A stretch of DNA of 64,000 bases from NCBI RefSeq assembly GCF_014698505.1, contig NZ_JACJTD010000005.1, positions 157,825 to 221,824 of the forward strand, written 5' to 3'. The translations under genes and the position numbers were made by a program. The DNA is from Nostoc foliaceum FACHB-393. Lineage in GTDB: Bacteria; Cyanobacteriota; Cyanobacteriia; Cyanobacteriales; Nostocaceae. Below the pieces are notes generated by a model that was not told where the DNA came from, ran no database searches, and worked only from the letters and a program-made list of their open reading frames with translations. This document shows, piece after piece, positions 46,238 to 54,771 of the stretch (positions are counted from its first letter, which is position 1; each line of letters starts with the position of its first letter).

Positions 46238-46690
46238 TTAACCTTCAACTTGAGCGATCGCCTCAGTTGGCGATAAATCACCATCAATGACAGACATCAG
46301 AACTGGTAAGTATTTATCCATCATTCGTAGATTGGTATAAACCATTGTTTTAATTAGTGCTGAATTCAGATTAGTTACCTCAGCTTCAACGCTTGTTTTA
46401 TAACGAACTTCTCCATCAGCAAAATCTAGTTCAAAGTTGCCAACCATCATACCGTAGTTTGCTCTAGTTAAAAACTCAGCCACTTGGAAGCGTTTCTCTT
46501 TTGGTGTTTCTAATGGACTTACAGAATAAAAAATAAATTGCTTTTGCTCCTCTCTAACTAGGGCGTAGCAACTCCATTCTCCATTATCACCCTGAAACCC
46601 CATTCCTAAAGCTGACTCCCCCTCTAGCTTTTCAAACAGCCAGTTATCTTCTTCAAAGAACTTAATAACCGTTTCAAACATTTGCGCCAT
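46238..46690 (-). CDS. YbjN-like domain protein
   Basis: 150 residues, acidic, no signal or membrane segment. The sequence begins FETVIKFFEEDNWLFEKLEG and continues with strands (WSCYALVREEQKQFIFYSVS) and helices (KEKRFQVAEFLTRANYGM, LELDFADGEVRY) in the order of YbjN/type III chaperone-like domains. Such domains resemble secretion chaperones and often bind partner proteins, but no role is proven. GAGG stands upstream of the ATG on its strand. It lies 94 bases downstream of the large eCIS-core-like gene on the same strand, so a chaperone role for that protein is conceivable but unproven. Confidence 0.78.
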   Translation of the reverse strand: MAQMFETVIKFFEEDNWLFEKLEGESALGMGFQGDNGEWSCYALVREEQKQFIFYSVSPLETPKEKRFQVAEFLTRANYGMMVGNFELDFADGEVRYKTSVEAEVTNLNSALIKTMVYTNLRMMDKYLPVLMSVIDGDLSPTEAIAQVEG

Positions 46691-46784
46691 ATAAATTACC
46701 TCAGAAAGCTTTTAATCGGGATTATTTTTTCTAAATAATAATCAACAAAGCTTAAATAAAAGTTTTTCATTTTTATACATTAAT

Positions 46785-49541
46785 TTAAAGCATATTTTTT
46801 TCCTTAGCTAGTCTCTGCATCCTATCCAAGGCATTAGTTGCTCCCATAGGAGTGTTTTCCATTGTTTGTAAAGATGTTTTTGCATTTTGAGGAACATCAC
46901 CGGGCTTCTTGAATTCCACATCTTTCAAGACATTAAAAGCCTCAATCTCTTTTGCCGCTTCAAATGATATATAAGCTTCTAAATAATCATTATCTGGATT
47001 ACTTTGATTAGTTAATCCTGCTTTGTATGCTTTCCAACCTTTTCTAAGCGCCAACTCGTACAAATTCCTCATTTGTATTTCTATTTTTTCCTTTTGACCT
47101 GGCTGTAGAAGTTCATTCATATCTTCAAAAAGTTGTGAAATATATTTTACTTGCCTGATTAAATTACCTGCTTTCTCAGCAAGTTCAGCACTTTCTGAAA
47201 GAATGGAAGTATCTAGATCCTGTTTTTCTCGCAGATTTTCAATAATCTCTTGAGGTTCTTGTTTAGCAGTTGTATGTTCCAAAAACTTATCAGCTGGATA
47301 TATAAGATTAGAATTCTCTTGAGGAATTGTAATTTGGACGTATACACCTTCAAGGCTTACTCCACCATCTTGAAGCATTTGTAGAACTTGGCGAGTCATC
47401 GCTGCATCGGGATGATAGTGACCACTTGCATCAGTAATACCTTGCAGCACTCCATCTTTAATTTCTATTTCGCCTGCGGCAGCAACTTCAGCCCCAGCTA
47501 CAAAACTTGAGTGGTGAAAAATCCATTGTTGCTTTTGACGCGGGTCTAGTCCTTGTTGATACTCAGCCGCCTGGTCTGCGGCGTAAATCTTACCGTTAAC
47601 GGTCATTACAAATATTGCTTTACCACTGCTTGAACCCCATAGAGTTTTCATTTCTTTCGTCTTATAGGGCTTTCCTTTCCAAAGAAACTTGTTTTGATCC
47701 TCTTTATCTTGTTCTTTAGACTCTGAATCATGACCGTAGAGTTTGCCATCTTGAATCTTGAGCTTTTTAGCTTTGCGATCTTGTCCATATAAATGTCTGA
47801 TAGCTTTACCCTTATAAGCCGGATGCCAGTTCTGCATTTGACCAATGATTTTGCCATTATCATCTTTAACTTCACCTTGGTTTTCTTGCTGCGTTTTATT
47901 TTTTTGATTAGATGCTTTTCTTTCTCCATATACTCCTAGTTTTTTATTTAATTTAAACTTGTTGTCATCTATTTTTTTAGATTCCTGAAACTTTGTTTCT
48001 GAAATTTCAAATTTACCATCTTCTTGTTCAAACTTGTTTTCCAAAAATTGTGAGTCTTTTCTATTGAAATAATCTTTAGACTTTTGTTCTTCTAGTTGAG
48101 GTTGTGAATAGCCATCATTTTGCTCTTCTAGTTGGGGTTGTGAATAGCCATCATTTTGCTCTTCTAGTTGGGGTTGTGAATAGCCATCATTTTGCTCTTC
48201 TAGTTGGGGTTGTGAATAGCCATCATTTTGCTCTTCTAGTTGAGGTTGTGAATAGCCATCATTTTGCTCTTCTAGTTGGGGTTGTGAATAGCCATCATTT
48301 TGCTCTTCTACTTGAGGTTCTATATAGTCATCATTTTGCTCTTCTACTTGAGGTTCTATATAGTCATCATTTTGCTCTTCTAGTTGGGGTTGTGAATAGC
48401 CATCATTTTGCTCTTCTACTTGAGGTTCTATATAGTCATCATTTTTTTGCTCTTCTGGCTGAGTAGTTTTTTTATTTTCTTGAGATTCCTCAAGTTTGTC
48501 AGAATATTGAGAGTATTTACCATCGAAAGATTCATTATCCAAATCCGCTTCAACTTCAATATCTGTTCTATATTCTTCAGATTCCTTGTATTCTACTTCG
48601 TTCTTATCCTGATTTAATTCACTTTTAAGTTGTGTTAACATACTTTGGACTTCATTCAACAGAGCATTTACTGCTTGCTGACGAAGTAGAAAAATTTCAG
48701 TTTTTTTATCTTCTGTGAAATATCTTGAAGACTTGATTACTTGTTTAATACCTTTGAGTAGTGAGATTCTCTCTTTTAAATCTTCTTGTCTATCTCCATT
48801 TTTTGATGGGTAATGGACAAAATAAAATAATCTTTCATCTATTGCTTTTAAAGCATCTCTGCTCGCAGTTTTACTAAATCTATATCCCTTTCTTCCCACT
48901 TTTGCTTTAGCTTGAGTTTCGTTGAGCCAGGAATTGTATTCACCGGGATTTAAATACTGACACTGAACTATATTACCCTGTAGGCTCAAAGCTGCTGCAT
49001 TCATATTGATCTGATTGTGGTGCACTAACTCAGTTGTATGAGTGTTTATTTGCTCCTGCTCATCCCCCTTTTGCCTTTGCACCGTACTCTGATTCTGATG
49101 TATTTCTTTTATGACATCTGCGGCTACCTTGTCCGCTTCCTGCTCATACTTATCCCCAGGCTGTCCAATTGTCAGTTGTGGCTGAATCTGTTGTGCTAAA
49201 CGTGTTTCACGCCGTGTAAATATACCAGGGATTTCTAATAAGTTAGGCTGACCCTTACTACTTTCTTTTCTCTGCACCCAGAAGTCATTCATCTTACCTT
49301 GCAATACACCCAAGCGTTCCTGTCCCTCTGGCGTTATCGTGCCATACTTTGCCTGGATCTCTAGTTTTGTTGCCTCCATTTTTTGATGTTGGAGGGCTTG
49401 ATTCTCTATTTCCCCCTGCGTGGGAGGCTTCCTCGATGTCTCTTTACTCTGGATACCGAAGGGCCGAGACGCTAACTTGGAGTTTTCTTGAAATGTTTGA
49501 GGATTCTGAGAGGTAGATTTATGGACTCTTTGGAATTTCAT
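46785..49541 (-). CDS. eCIS-core-like/polymorphic-toxin-like protein with 12-residue repeats
   Basis: 918 residues, no signal peptide. N-terminal part (1-150): polar lead, a TPEGQERLGVLQGKMNDFW helix and the segment LTIGQPGDKYEQEADKVAAD. That segment is the arm that precedes the DUF4157 eCIS core domain in injection-system-associated proteins. The HExxH metallopeptidase core itself is absent. A helical region follows, then ten 12-residue repeats (about residues 365-485) of two classes, DDYIEPQVEEQN and DGYSQPQLEEQN. Next is a lysine-rich linker. C-terminally (about 640-760) lies a beta-rich domain: AIFVMTVNGKIYAADQ, IFHHSSFVAGAEVAAAGEIE and ITDASGHYHPDA, which recalls effector or toxin-like proteins, although I cannot name its activity. 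It is followed by a helical tail. It may be a cargo or toxin of a contractile injection system located elsewhere. The ribosome site is weak. Confidence 0.75.
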   Translation of the reverse strand: MKFQRVHKSTSQNPQTFQENSKLASRPFGIQSKETSRKPPTQGEIENQALQHQKMEATKLEIQAKYGTITPEGQERLGVLQGKMNDFWVQRKESSKGQPNLLEIPGIFTRRETRLAQQIQPQLTIGQPGDKYEQEADKVAADVIKEIHQNQSTVQRQKGDEQEQINTHTTELVHHNQINMNAAALSLQGNIVQCQYLNPGEYNSWLNETQAKAKVGRKGYRFSKTASRDALKAIDERLFYFVHYPSKNGDRQEDLKERISLLKGIKQVIKSSRYFTEDKKTEIFLLRQQAVNALLNEVQSMLTQLKSELNQDKNEVEYKESEEYRTDIEVEADLDNESFDGKYSQYSDKLEESQENKKTTQPEEQKNDDYIEPQVEEQNDGYSQPQLEEQNDDYIEPQVEEQNDDYIEPQVEEQNDGYSQPQLEEQNDGYSQPQLEEQNDGYSQPQLEEQNDGYSQPQLEEQNDGYSQPQLEEQNDGYSQPQLEEQKSKDYFNRKDSQFLENKFEQEDGKFEISETKFQESKKIDDNKFKLNKKLGVYGERKASNQKNKTQQENQGEVKDDNGKIIGQMQNWHPAYKGKAIRHLYGQDRKAKKLKIQDGKLYGHDSESKEQDKEDQNKFLWKGKPYKTKEMKTLWGSSSGKAIFVMTVNGKIYAADQAAEYQQGLDPRQKQQWIFHHSSFVAGAEVAAAGEIEIKDGVLQGITDASGHYHPDAAMTRQVLQMLQDGGVSLEGVYVQITIPQENSNLIYPADKFLEHTTAKQEPQEIIENLREKQDLDTSILSESAELAEKAGNLIRQVKYISQLFEDMNELLQPGQKEKIEIQMRNLYELALRKGWKAYKAGLTNQSNPDNDYLEAYISFEAAKEIEAFNVLKDVEFKKPGDVPQNAKTSLQTMENTPMGATNALDRMQRLAKEKNML
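48085..48446. repeat. 36-bp tandem repeat array within the eCIS-core-like gene
   Basis: Ten units of 36 bases, in two sequence classes: three of one (encoding DDYIEPQVEEQN) and seven of the other (DGYSQPQLEEQN). In protein order the classes run A B A A B B B B B B. The near identity of copies suggests recent expansion. The opposite strand is also open in this stretch, which is an artefact of the repeats. Confidence 0.95.
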
Positions 49542-49997
49542 TTACAACTTGTTTATAGCTTTCAATAAAACAGGTATTCTATGTAGATTATCCTTCTTTA
49601 ATTATTCCCGCCAGAGTCAAAACTTAAATCCTTGCACATTCAGATTTAGTTCGCCGGGCTTCATTTCAGCAACGCTAAAATCTCTTGATCTAAAACACTG
49701 GCGATGATATTTATATCTCAGGTAGCTGAAGACATTAGTGTGTAAGTGTTCAATAATAAAACGGGCGTGTCTAAACGGGGCAATAAATTCTCGAACTTAG
49801 AGTTTGTTTCCTACGACTCATGCGGAAGGAGTTAATAAATATTTAGCTGTTTGCTACTTTTTATTAACTTCATCAAACCAATCGCAATGCTTTGGATTAA
49901 GGCTTGCTCTTCCCTAACCCTGCTTGAGAAGGTGAGAATTAAGTCCTGTTTTTAAGGGAAGCCAGCGCGGTGAAGTAGTGTGGTCTTCTCTCAAAGG
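49542..49997. other. Intergenic stretch, nothing identified
   Basis: AT-rich bases between the eCIS-core-like gene start and the repeat elements. They presumably contain that gene's promoter. No RNA gene or protein-like frame was recognised. Confidence 0.5.
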
Positions 49998-50034
49998 GCT
50001 ACGTGGTGTACACACAAGTCTTCTAGAGTTGCCC
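49998..50034 (+). mobile_element. Solo left end of the CTACGGTGTACACACAAG element
   Basis: GCTACGTGGTGTACACACAA followed by GTCTTCTAGAGTT matches the left end of the complete element 74 bases downstream (shared GTACACACAAGT and TAGAGTT), with a 2-base insertion. No matching right end follows, so it is a truncated copy. Confidence 0.7.
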
Positions 50035-50071
50035 CACAGGATTTTAATCCACCCAACTCTCCTTTAAAAAG

Positions 50072-50327
50072 GCTACCGTATACACACAAGTTTTTTAGAG
50101 TTACTGCGTAATGTAGGTAGGTTAATTTTTGCAGATCGCAACTAAGGTGCAAATCGATGTAACTAAGGTGCAAGTCGATGCCACTAAGGTGCAAATCGAT
50201 GCAACTAAGGTGCAAGTCGATGCAACTAAGGTTTAAGTCGATGCAACTAAGGTGCAAGTCAATGCAACTAAGGTGCAAATCGATGCAACTAAGGTGCAAG
50301 TCAAAATACTTGTGTGTACACCGTAGC
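50072..50327 (+). mobile_element. Non-autonomous element A with 20-bp terminal inverted repeats and an internal 21-bp array
   Basis: Left end GCTACCGTATACACACAAGT (50072-50091) and right end ACTTGTGTGTACACCGTAGC (50308-50327) are inverse at 18 of 20 positions. The flanks give an 11-base target duplication with one mismatch: CTTTAAAAAGG on the left, CTTAAAAAAGG on the right, if the element is taken from CTACC to CGTAG. Between the ends are a conserved stretch (GTAGGTAGGTTAATTTTTGC) and the 21-bp array at 50140-50302. No transposase. It is homologous to the element at 59253-59554 in the opposite orientation. Confidence 0.85.
50140..50302. repeat. 21-bp tandem repeat array inside element A, 8 copies
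   Basis: Consensus unit TCGATGCAACTAAGGTGCAA plus G (or A). Eight copies with scattered single-base changes (AAATCG/AAGTCG, one GGTTTAAG). Open frames exist on both strands because the unit is stop-free, but there is no ribosome site. Confidence 0.95.
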
Positions 50328-50521
50328 TTAAAAAAGGGAGCAAAGACCTCTCAAAGTCCTCCTTAAAAAGGAGGATTTACAACGACTTTGGTTTTGTAGA
50401 AAGAATTTGCATAACTTTTTAACTTTGCGGCGAGAAGTACTTTAAGTTACTTAATGCATCAACCGCTACCCACTTTCATGGTTAGCGCTAGGATAGCTAT
50501 GTATTTTATTAAAGTATAAAT

Positions 50522-52219
50522 ATGGCTCAAGCTTTTTACGTAAATCCTGTATCAGGTAATGATATCAACCCTGGTAGCCAACAAGCCCCATTCAAAACTA
50601 TTACCCAAAGCCTTAAGGTAGCTACAGATAACACTAAGATTCAACTGGCAGATGGTAATTATAATGCTGCTAGCGGTGAAGTCTTTCCCCTAACGGTTCC
50701 ATCTGGGGTAACTGTGGTGGGTAATGAAACCAATAAAGGCAGTGGCATTTTGATTGAAGGGAGTGGTAATTATCTAAGCCGTACTTTTGCTGGTCAGAAT
50801 GTCACATTCGTGCTGCTGGATAAAGCCGAACTGCGGGGAGTGACTGTAACAAATTTTGCTAGTCGCGGTACTGGTATCTGGATTGAATCAACTGCCCCTA
50901 CTGTTGCTAATAGCACCTTCAAAAACTGTAAGCGGGAGGGAGTTTTTGCTACAGGTGATGCTAACCCAGTTATTCTAGGTAATGTGTTCAGTGAGAATGC
51001 AGCCAATGGAATTGCGATCGCTAAAAATTCCAAAGGTCAAATTCAAGGTAATACCTGCTTCAAAACAGGTTTTGGCATTGCCATTAGTGATACTGCATCA
51101 CCCATTCTTCGAGATAACAAAATTTCCGAAAACCGTTCTGGAATCGTCATCTCTGGCAGTGCTCGTCCTGTATTGCGTAACAATGTCTGTGAAAATAACA
51201 CTGACGATGGTATCACAGTAATTGGAACCGCCCTACCGGATATCGGCACTACCAATAATTTAGGAGGCAATACTCTACGCAGTAATGGTAAATTTGATTT
51301 GCAAAATGCCAGTTCCAACAAGCTGGTTTCTGTGGGAAATAAAATAGATGCGTCTAAAGTCACAGGAAACGTAGAGTTTGCAGATAGTTCGGTTCCAACA
51401 CCAACTCCGGCTCCCACTCCTACTCCCACGCCTACGCCGACTCCCATTCCGACACCGACTCCTACGCCTACGCCGACTCCCACTCCGACACCGACTCCCA
51501 CTCCGACTCCCACTCCGACTCCCACTCCGACTCCCACTCCGACTCCCACTCCGACTCCCACTCCGACTCCGACTCCGACTCCGACTCCGACTCCGACTCC
51601 CACTCCGACTCCGACTCCCACTCCGACACCCACGCCTACTATCGAATTAACCGATATTAGTAATCATTGGGCAGGTGGCTTTATTCGGGAATTAGTCAAA
51701 TTTGGGATAGTTAATGGTTTTCCCGATCGCACATTTAAACCTGATGCTACGATGACACGGGCGCAATACGCCGCATTACTGGTAAAAGCTTTCAACCCAT
51801 CGCCAAACCGCCCCGTAATCAAATTCAAAGATGTACCAGCAGATTTCTGGGCATCCAAGGTAATTCAGCAGGCATATCAAGGTTCATTTCTCTCTGGTTT
51901 TCCTGACAATACCTTTGCCCCTAACAAAAATATCCAGCGCGTGCAAGTGATTGTTTCCTTGGTGAATGGATTGGGGTTATCTGCTGATAGTGCAACCGCT
52001 ACCAAAACTTTCGATGACCAAGCAAAGATTCCTGATTATGCTAAGGATGAAGTCATCAAGGCTACTCAAAAGGAAATTATCGTCAATCATCCGAACCTCA
52101 AACAACTCAATCCTACCCGCGATGCTACACGCGCAGAGGTAGCGGTGATGGTCTATCAAGCCTTGGTAGATGCTGGTCGTGTAGCTGCGATTGACTCGCC
52201 TTATATTTTGACTGCTTAA
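50522..52219 (+). CDS. DUF1565 beta-helix protein with proline-threonine linker and three SLH domains
   Basis: 565 residues. It starts [18 protein letters not shown], the DUF1565 opening, and continues as a right-handed beta-helix (about 20-280) with parallel repeats such as [15 protein letters not shown] and [15 protein letters not shown]. Then comes a PT-dipeptide linker of about 80 residues (50 or so Pro/Thr codons in ACTCCGACTCCCACT-type DNA, 51400-51640). Three SLH domains end the protein ([43 protein letters not shown]). SLH domains bind peptidoglycan-linked polymers, so a cell-envelope or outer-membrane location is expected. Yet the N-terminus shows no signal peptide, which is odd: the true start could be upstream, or export is leaderless. 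The linker length probably varies by slippage. Confidence 0.92.
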   Translation: MAQAFYVNPVSGNDINPGSQQAPFKTITQSLKVATDNTKIQLADGNYNAASGEVFPLTVPSGVTVVGNETNKGSGILIEGSGNYLSRTFAGQNVTFVLLDKAELRGVTVTNFASRGTGIWIESTAPTVANSTFKNCKREGVFATGDANPVILGNVFSENAANGIAIAKNSKGQIQGNTCFKTGFGIAISDTASPILRDNKISENRSGIVISGSARPVLRNNVCENNTDDGITVIGTALPDIGTTNNLGGNTLRSNGKFDLQNASSNKLVSVGNKIDASKVTGNVEFADSSVPTPTPAPTPTPTPTPTPIPTPTPTPTPTPTPTPTPTPTPTPTPTPTPTPTPTPTPTPTPTPTPTPTPTPTPTPTPTPTPTPTIELTDISNHWAGGFIRELVKFGIVNGFPDRTFKPDATMTRAQYAALLVKAFNPSPNRPVIKFKDVPADFWASKVIQQAYQGSFLSGFPDNTFAPNKNIQRVQVIVSLVNGLGLSADSATATKTFDDQAKIPDYAKDEVIKATQKEIIVNHPNLKQLNPTRDATRAEVAVMVYQALVDAGRVAAIDSPYILTA

Positions 52220-52265
52220 TTTTAAAACTGGTTTGTTTTGTAAAATCGCATAATTTTCGTAGGGG

Positions 52266-52452
52266 CAATTGATGAATTGGGAAAGCAAGGTGGTTTAATA
52301 CAAAAAAAGAAAAATACATAAGTCTTGATTTCTCGTTTTGTATCCAGGCTTTTTCCCTCTCTCCAAACCTCTCCCCCACAGTGGTAGAGGCTTTGAAACC
52401 CAGTTTTAGTTTTTTTCTGCTTGTATGAAACCACCCTGCAATTCATGAATTG
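52266..52452. repeat. Inverted-repeat element between the SLH and HEAT genes
   Basis: Left arm 52266-52303 and right arm 52421-52452 are inverse copies: CAATTGATGAATTG...GGTGGTTTAATACAA against TTGTATGAAACCACC...CAATTCATGAATTG, apart from a 6-base gap. The interior has CTCTCC / GGTAGAGG-type half-palindromes and no frame. The GTAGGGGCAATT-type edge resembles the outer repeat at 59107-59646. A promoter for the HEAT operon should lie between 52460 and 52675. Confidence 0.65.
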
Positions 52453-52675
52453 GGAAAGGGGAAAAGGGAAGGGAAAACAGGAATAAATTTACCCTTTCCC
52501 TTTTTCCCTACTTTTCGGTTTACTGATACCAATTTGAAAAAATAATATGACACATAAAAGCCTGAAAAACCAGATTAAATTAGGCTTTCTTAATTTTTAA
52601 TTGGTATGATCTTATCTACCTACTGAACTATGCTAGCCTTGCAGCAGTAGGGATAAAGGTTAGGAAAATCCGTCA

Positions 52676-54769
52676 ATGTCTTTGAGGAAAAGAGTAGTTG
52701 GGAGGATAATGACATTTGGTAATGACAAGCAGCCAAGTGTCTTGTTAGCAATTCTAGAAATTGCAATTATGACAACTTTACCGATTATGTTTGTTCCCTC
52801 TACTACTCAAGCTACTCACACTCGTTTATCAGAAGTCGATCACGCAGAGGTCACTATATTAATGGCTTCTGCACAGATTAACAAACAAGCGTGTAGCTCC
52901 CTGAAAATTTCTCAGACTATTGAACGGCTGCAATCTCAAATTGTTGAACCCACTCAAATTTTATTAGAGTGTGGCACTGCGGCAACTGTCCCTCTGATTC
53001 AACTGCTTGAAGATGAAAGCAAAAATACCCTTAGTCGTCGTGCTGCGGCTAGAGTTTTGAGTCAGATCGGTTCTCAAGAGGCTATTGCTGCACTAATTAG
53101 GCTCGTTCAGCAGAATCGCTCAGATATCCGTGATAGTGCATTGAGAGCGATCGCTGATATTAATCCACAAGCAAGAGATGCCGTTCCTATTCTAACTGTG
53201 GCTGTCGCAGATAAGAATCTAGAAGTCAGCAAAGTGGGAATGGAAGCATTACGTCGCATTGATCCAGCAGTGCCAAATCAAGTTATCAGTTTTCTTCAAG
53301 AAGCACTTAGAAGCAACAATGCACAAAGACGCAGCACAGTTCGTTCTCTACTGGATCAACTGAGTTCAAATTCTCAACCCGATATTTCCTTGTTAACCCA
53401 AGCACTCGAAAGCCAACACGAGCCGACACGAGCGATCGCAGCCTATGTTCTGGTTCAGCTAGGAAACAAAGCACAAGTTGCAATTCCAGTTCTCACCGCA
53501 GCTCTGTTTGATGAAAGTAGCTCGGTTCGAGACACGGCTGCTTGTGCGTTAGGGCGAATCGGTTCAAGGGAAGCTATTACCGTTTTAATTACACAGTTAA
53601 AAACAGGAAATGAAGCGACTCAAACCAGTGCAGCGATCGGGCTAAGTTCTCTGACGGCTGAAGCAAGAGAAGCACTTCCCGTCTTAATTGCAGCACTACG
53701 AGACGACAATGAAAAGGTTCGCAGCATGGCAGCCTATGCGTTGGGGCAAATGGAGAAACACGCACGTCGAGCTATTCCTGCATTATTGGGAGTATTGAGC
53801 GATCGCAATCCTAGTATACGCGGATCTGCCATTCATGCGTTGGGACAGATTGCGCCAGATGACCCAAGAGTAATTCGGGCGATCGTTAGACAAAGTTCTT
53901 TAGAGTCAGATTTGACAGTACTGAACAATGCTGCTGAAACACTGAGGCAAATTACTCCAGCCGCAATGCCTACACTACTGGAAATTATTGCATTTGATAA
54001 GAGTTGGCAAAATGTAATGATAGCTGATACGCTGGTAGGTCGCTTTAACCCCACAATCCTACCTAGTTTGACTTCTGAAGCAAGTCTTTTGCTGATTCCG
54101 GCAGTACTTCGGCGTTATTCTGAACTTCTTTATCCCTATAACTACTATACAAAAGGATTAGTAACCTCTTCCTCTTATTTCAAGAGACAGTTGACTCCTC
54201 AAGTAATTTCTCAATTAGTAGAGATTCTAAAAGACGGAAATCAAGATATCCGCCTTCGGGGAAATGCATCTATGGCAATAGGTTTGGCAGATTTAGAATC
54301 TCCACTAATCAAAATTTTAGAGGATGAAAATCAGGATATAGCACTGCGTACTGATGCAGTGATCGCTTTAGGATTCACAAGTGGTTCATCTGTTGCAATT
54401 TCCAGTTTAATTAAATTTGTAAGACAACATCCGGCTTATCATCTGGGGTTGCGCCTTTCCAAGGAACAATTGCGAGAATATTTATTCTCTAAATTATCAA
54501 ATGATGAGTTAAATCTACTTGGTTTTACTTTTATAACGCTGCTAAAATTTCATACTTCCAATGAAGCAAATTTGTTTTTCAATCAATTCGAGCAAGAGAA
54601 TTCAGTATTATTTTCTGAACTAAAGAATTTGATTTCTCTGGTTAACGGTGCAGATGGGCCAGCAATGGTGCGTTTATTGCAAGAAACTTCACCAACACCA
54701 GCTATTTGTCGTATCACCTTTATGCAAAGATTTCTTTGGAGATGTCGTAAACCACTCAAAATTAGTTAG
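52676..54769 (+). CDS. Exported HEAT-repeat protein 1 of a tandem paralogue set
   Basis: 697 residues. A signal or anchor segment lies at about 22-45 (VLLAILEIAIMTTLPIMFVP, then STTQATHT), so the repeats are likely outside the cytosol. From residue 90 on there are many HEAT repeats of about 33-37 residues with AAARVLSQIGSQEAI, TAACALGRIGSREAI and MAAYALGQMEKHARR patterns, like PBS-lyase-type HEAT proteins but without the lyase context. The mature start has a Cys (ACSSLKISQTIERL) and a second Cys (ECGTAATVPLIQLL). The C-terminus is PAICRITFMQRFLWRCR with Cys 678 and Cys 690. The next two genes share all of these marks. A second ATG at 52709 has GGAGG but tight spacing. The partner or ligand is unknown. 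Confidence 0.88.
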   Translation: MSLRKRVVGRIMTFGNDKQPSVLLAILEIAIMTTLPIMFVPSTTQATHTRLSEVDHAEVTILMASAQINKQACSSLKISQTIERLQSQIVEPTQILLECGTAATVPLIQLLEDESKNTLSRRAAARVLSQIGSQEAIAALIRLVQQNRSDIRDSALRAIADINPQARDAVPILTVAVADKNLEVSKVGMEALRRIDPAVPNQVISFLQEALRSNNAQRRSTVRSLLDQLSSNSQPDISLLTQALESQHEPTRAIAAYVLVQLGNKAQVAIPVLTAALFDESSSVRDTAACALGRIGSREAITVLITQLKTGNEATQTSAAIGLSSLTAEAREALPVLIAALRDDNEKVRSMAAYALGQMEKHARRAIPALLGVLSDRNPSIRGSAIHALGQIAPDDPRVIRAIVRQSSLESDLTVLNNAAETLRQITPAAMPTLLEIIAFDKSWQNVMIADTLVGRFNPTILPSLTSEASLLLIPAVLRRYSELLYPYNYYTKGLVTSSSYFKRQLTPQVISQLVEILKDGNQDIRLRGNASMAIGLADLESPLIKILEDENQDIALRTDAVIALGFTSGSSVAISSLIKFVRQHPAYHLGLRLSKEQLREYLFSKLSNDELNLLGFTFITLLKFHTSNEANLFFNQFEQENSVLFSELKNLISLVNGADGPAMVRLLQETSPTPAICRITFMQRFLWRCRKPLKIS

Positions 54770-54771
54770 TT

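Noticed and set aside
48104..48466. Plus-strand repeat frame opposite the eCIS-core-like gene
   Set aside because: Opposite strand of the 36-bp repeats; the minus-strand frame continues far on both sides.
50140..50366. Heptapeptide-repeat frames across the array of element A
   Set aside because: Same cause: stop-free unit of a multiple of three, no translation signals.
51043..51633. Minus-strand 196-codon frame of Gly-Val repeats
   Set aside because: It is the complement of the proline-threonine linker and beta-helix of the SLH gene.
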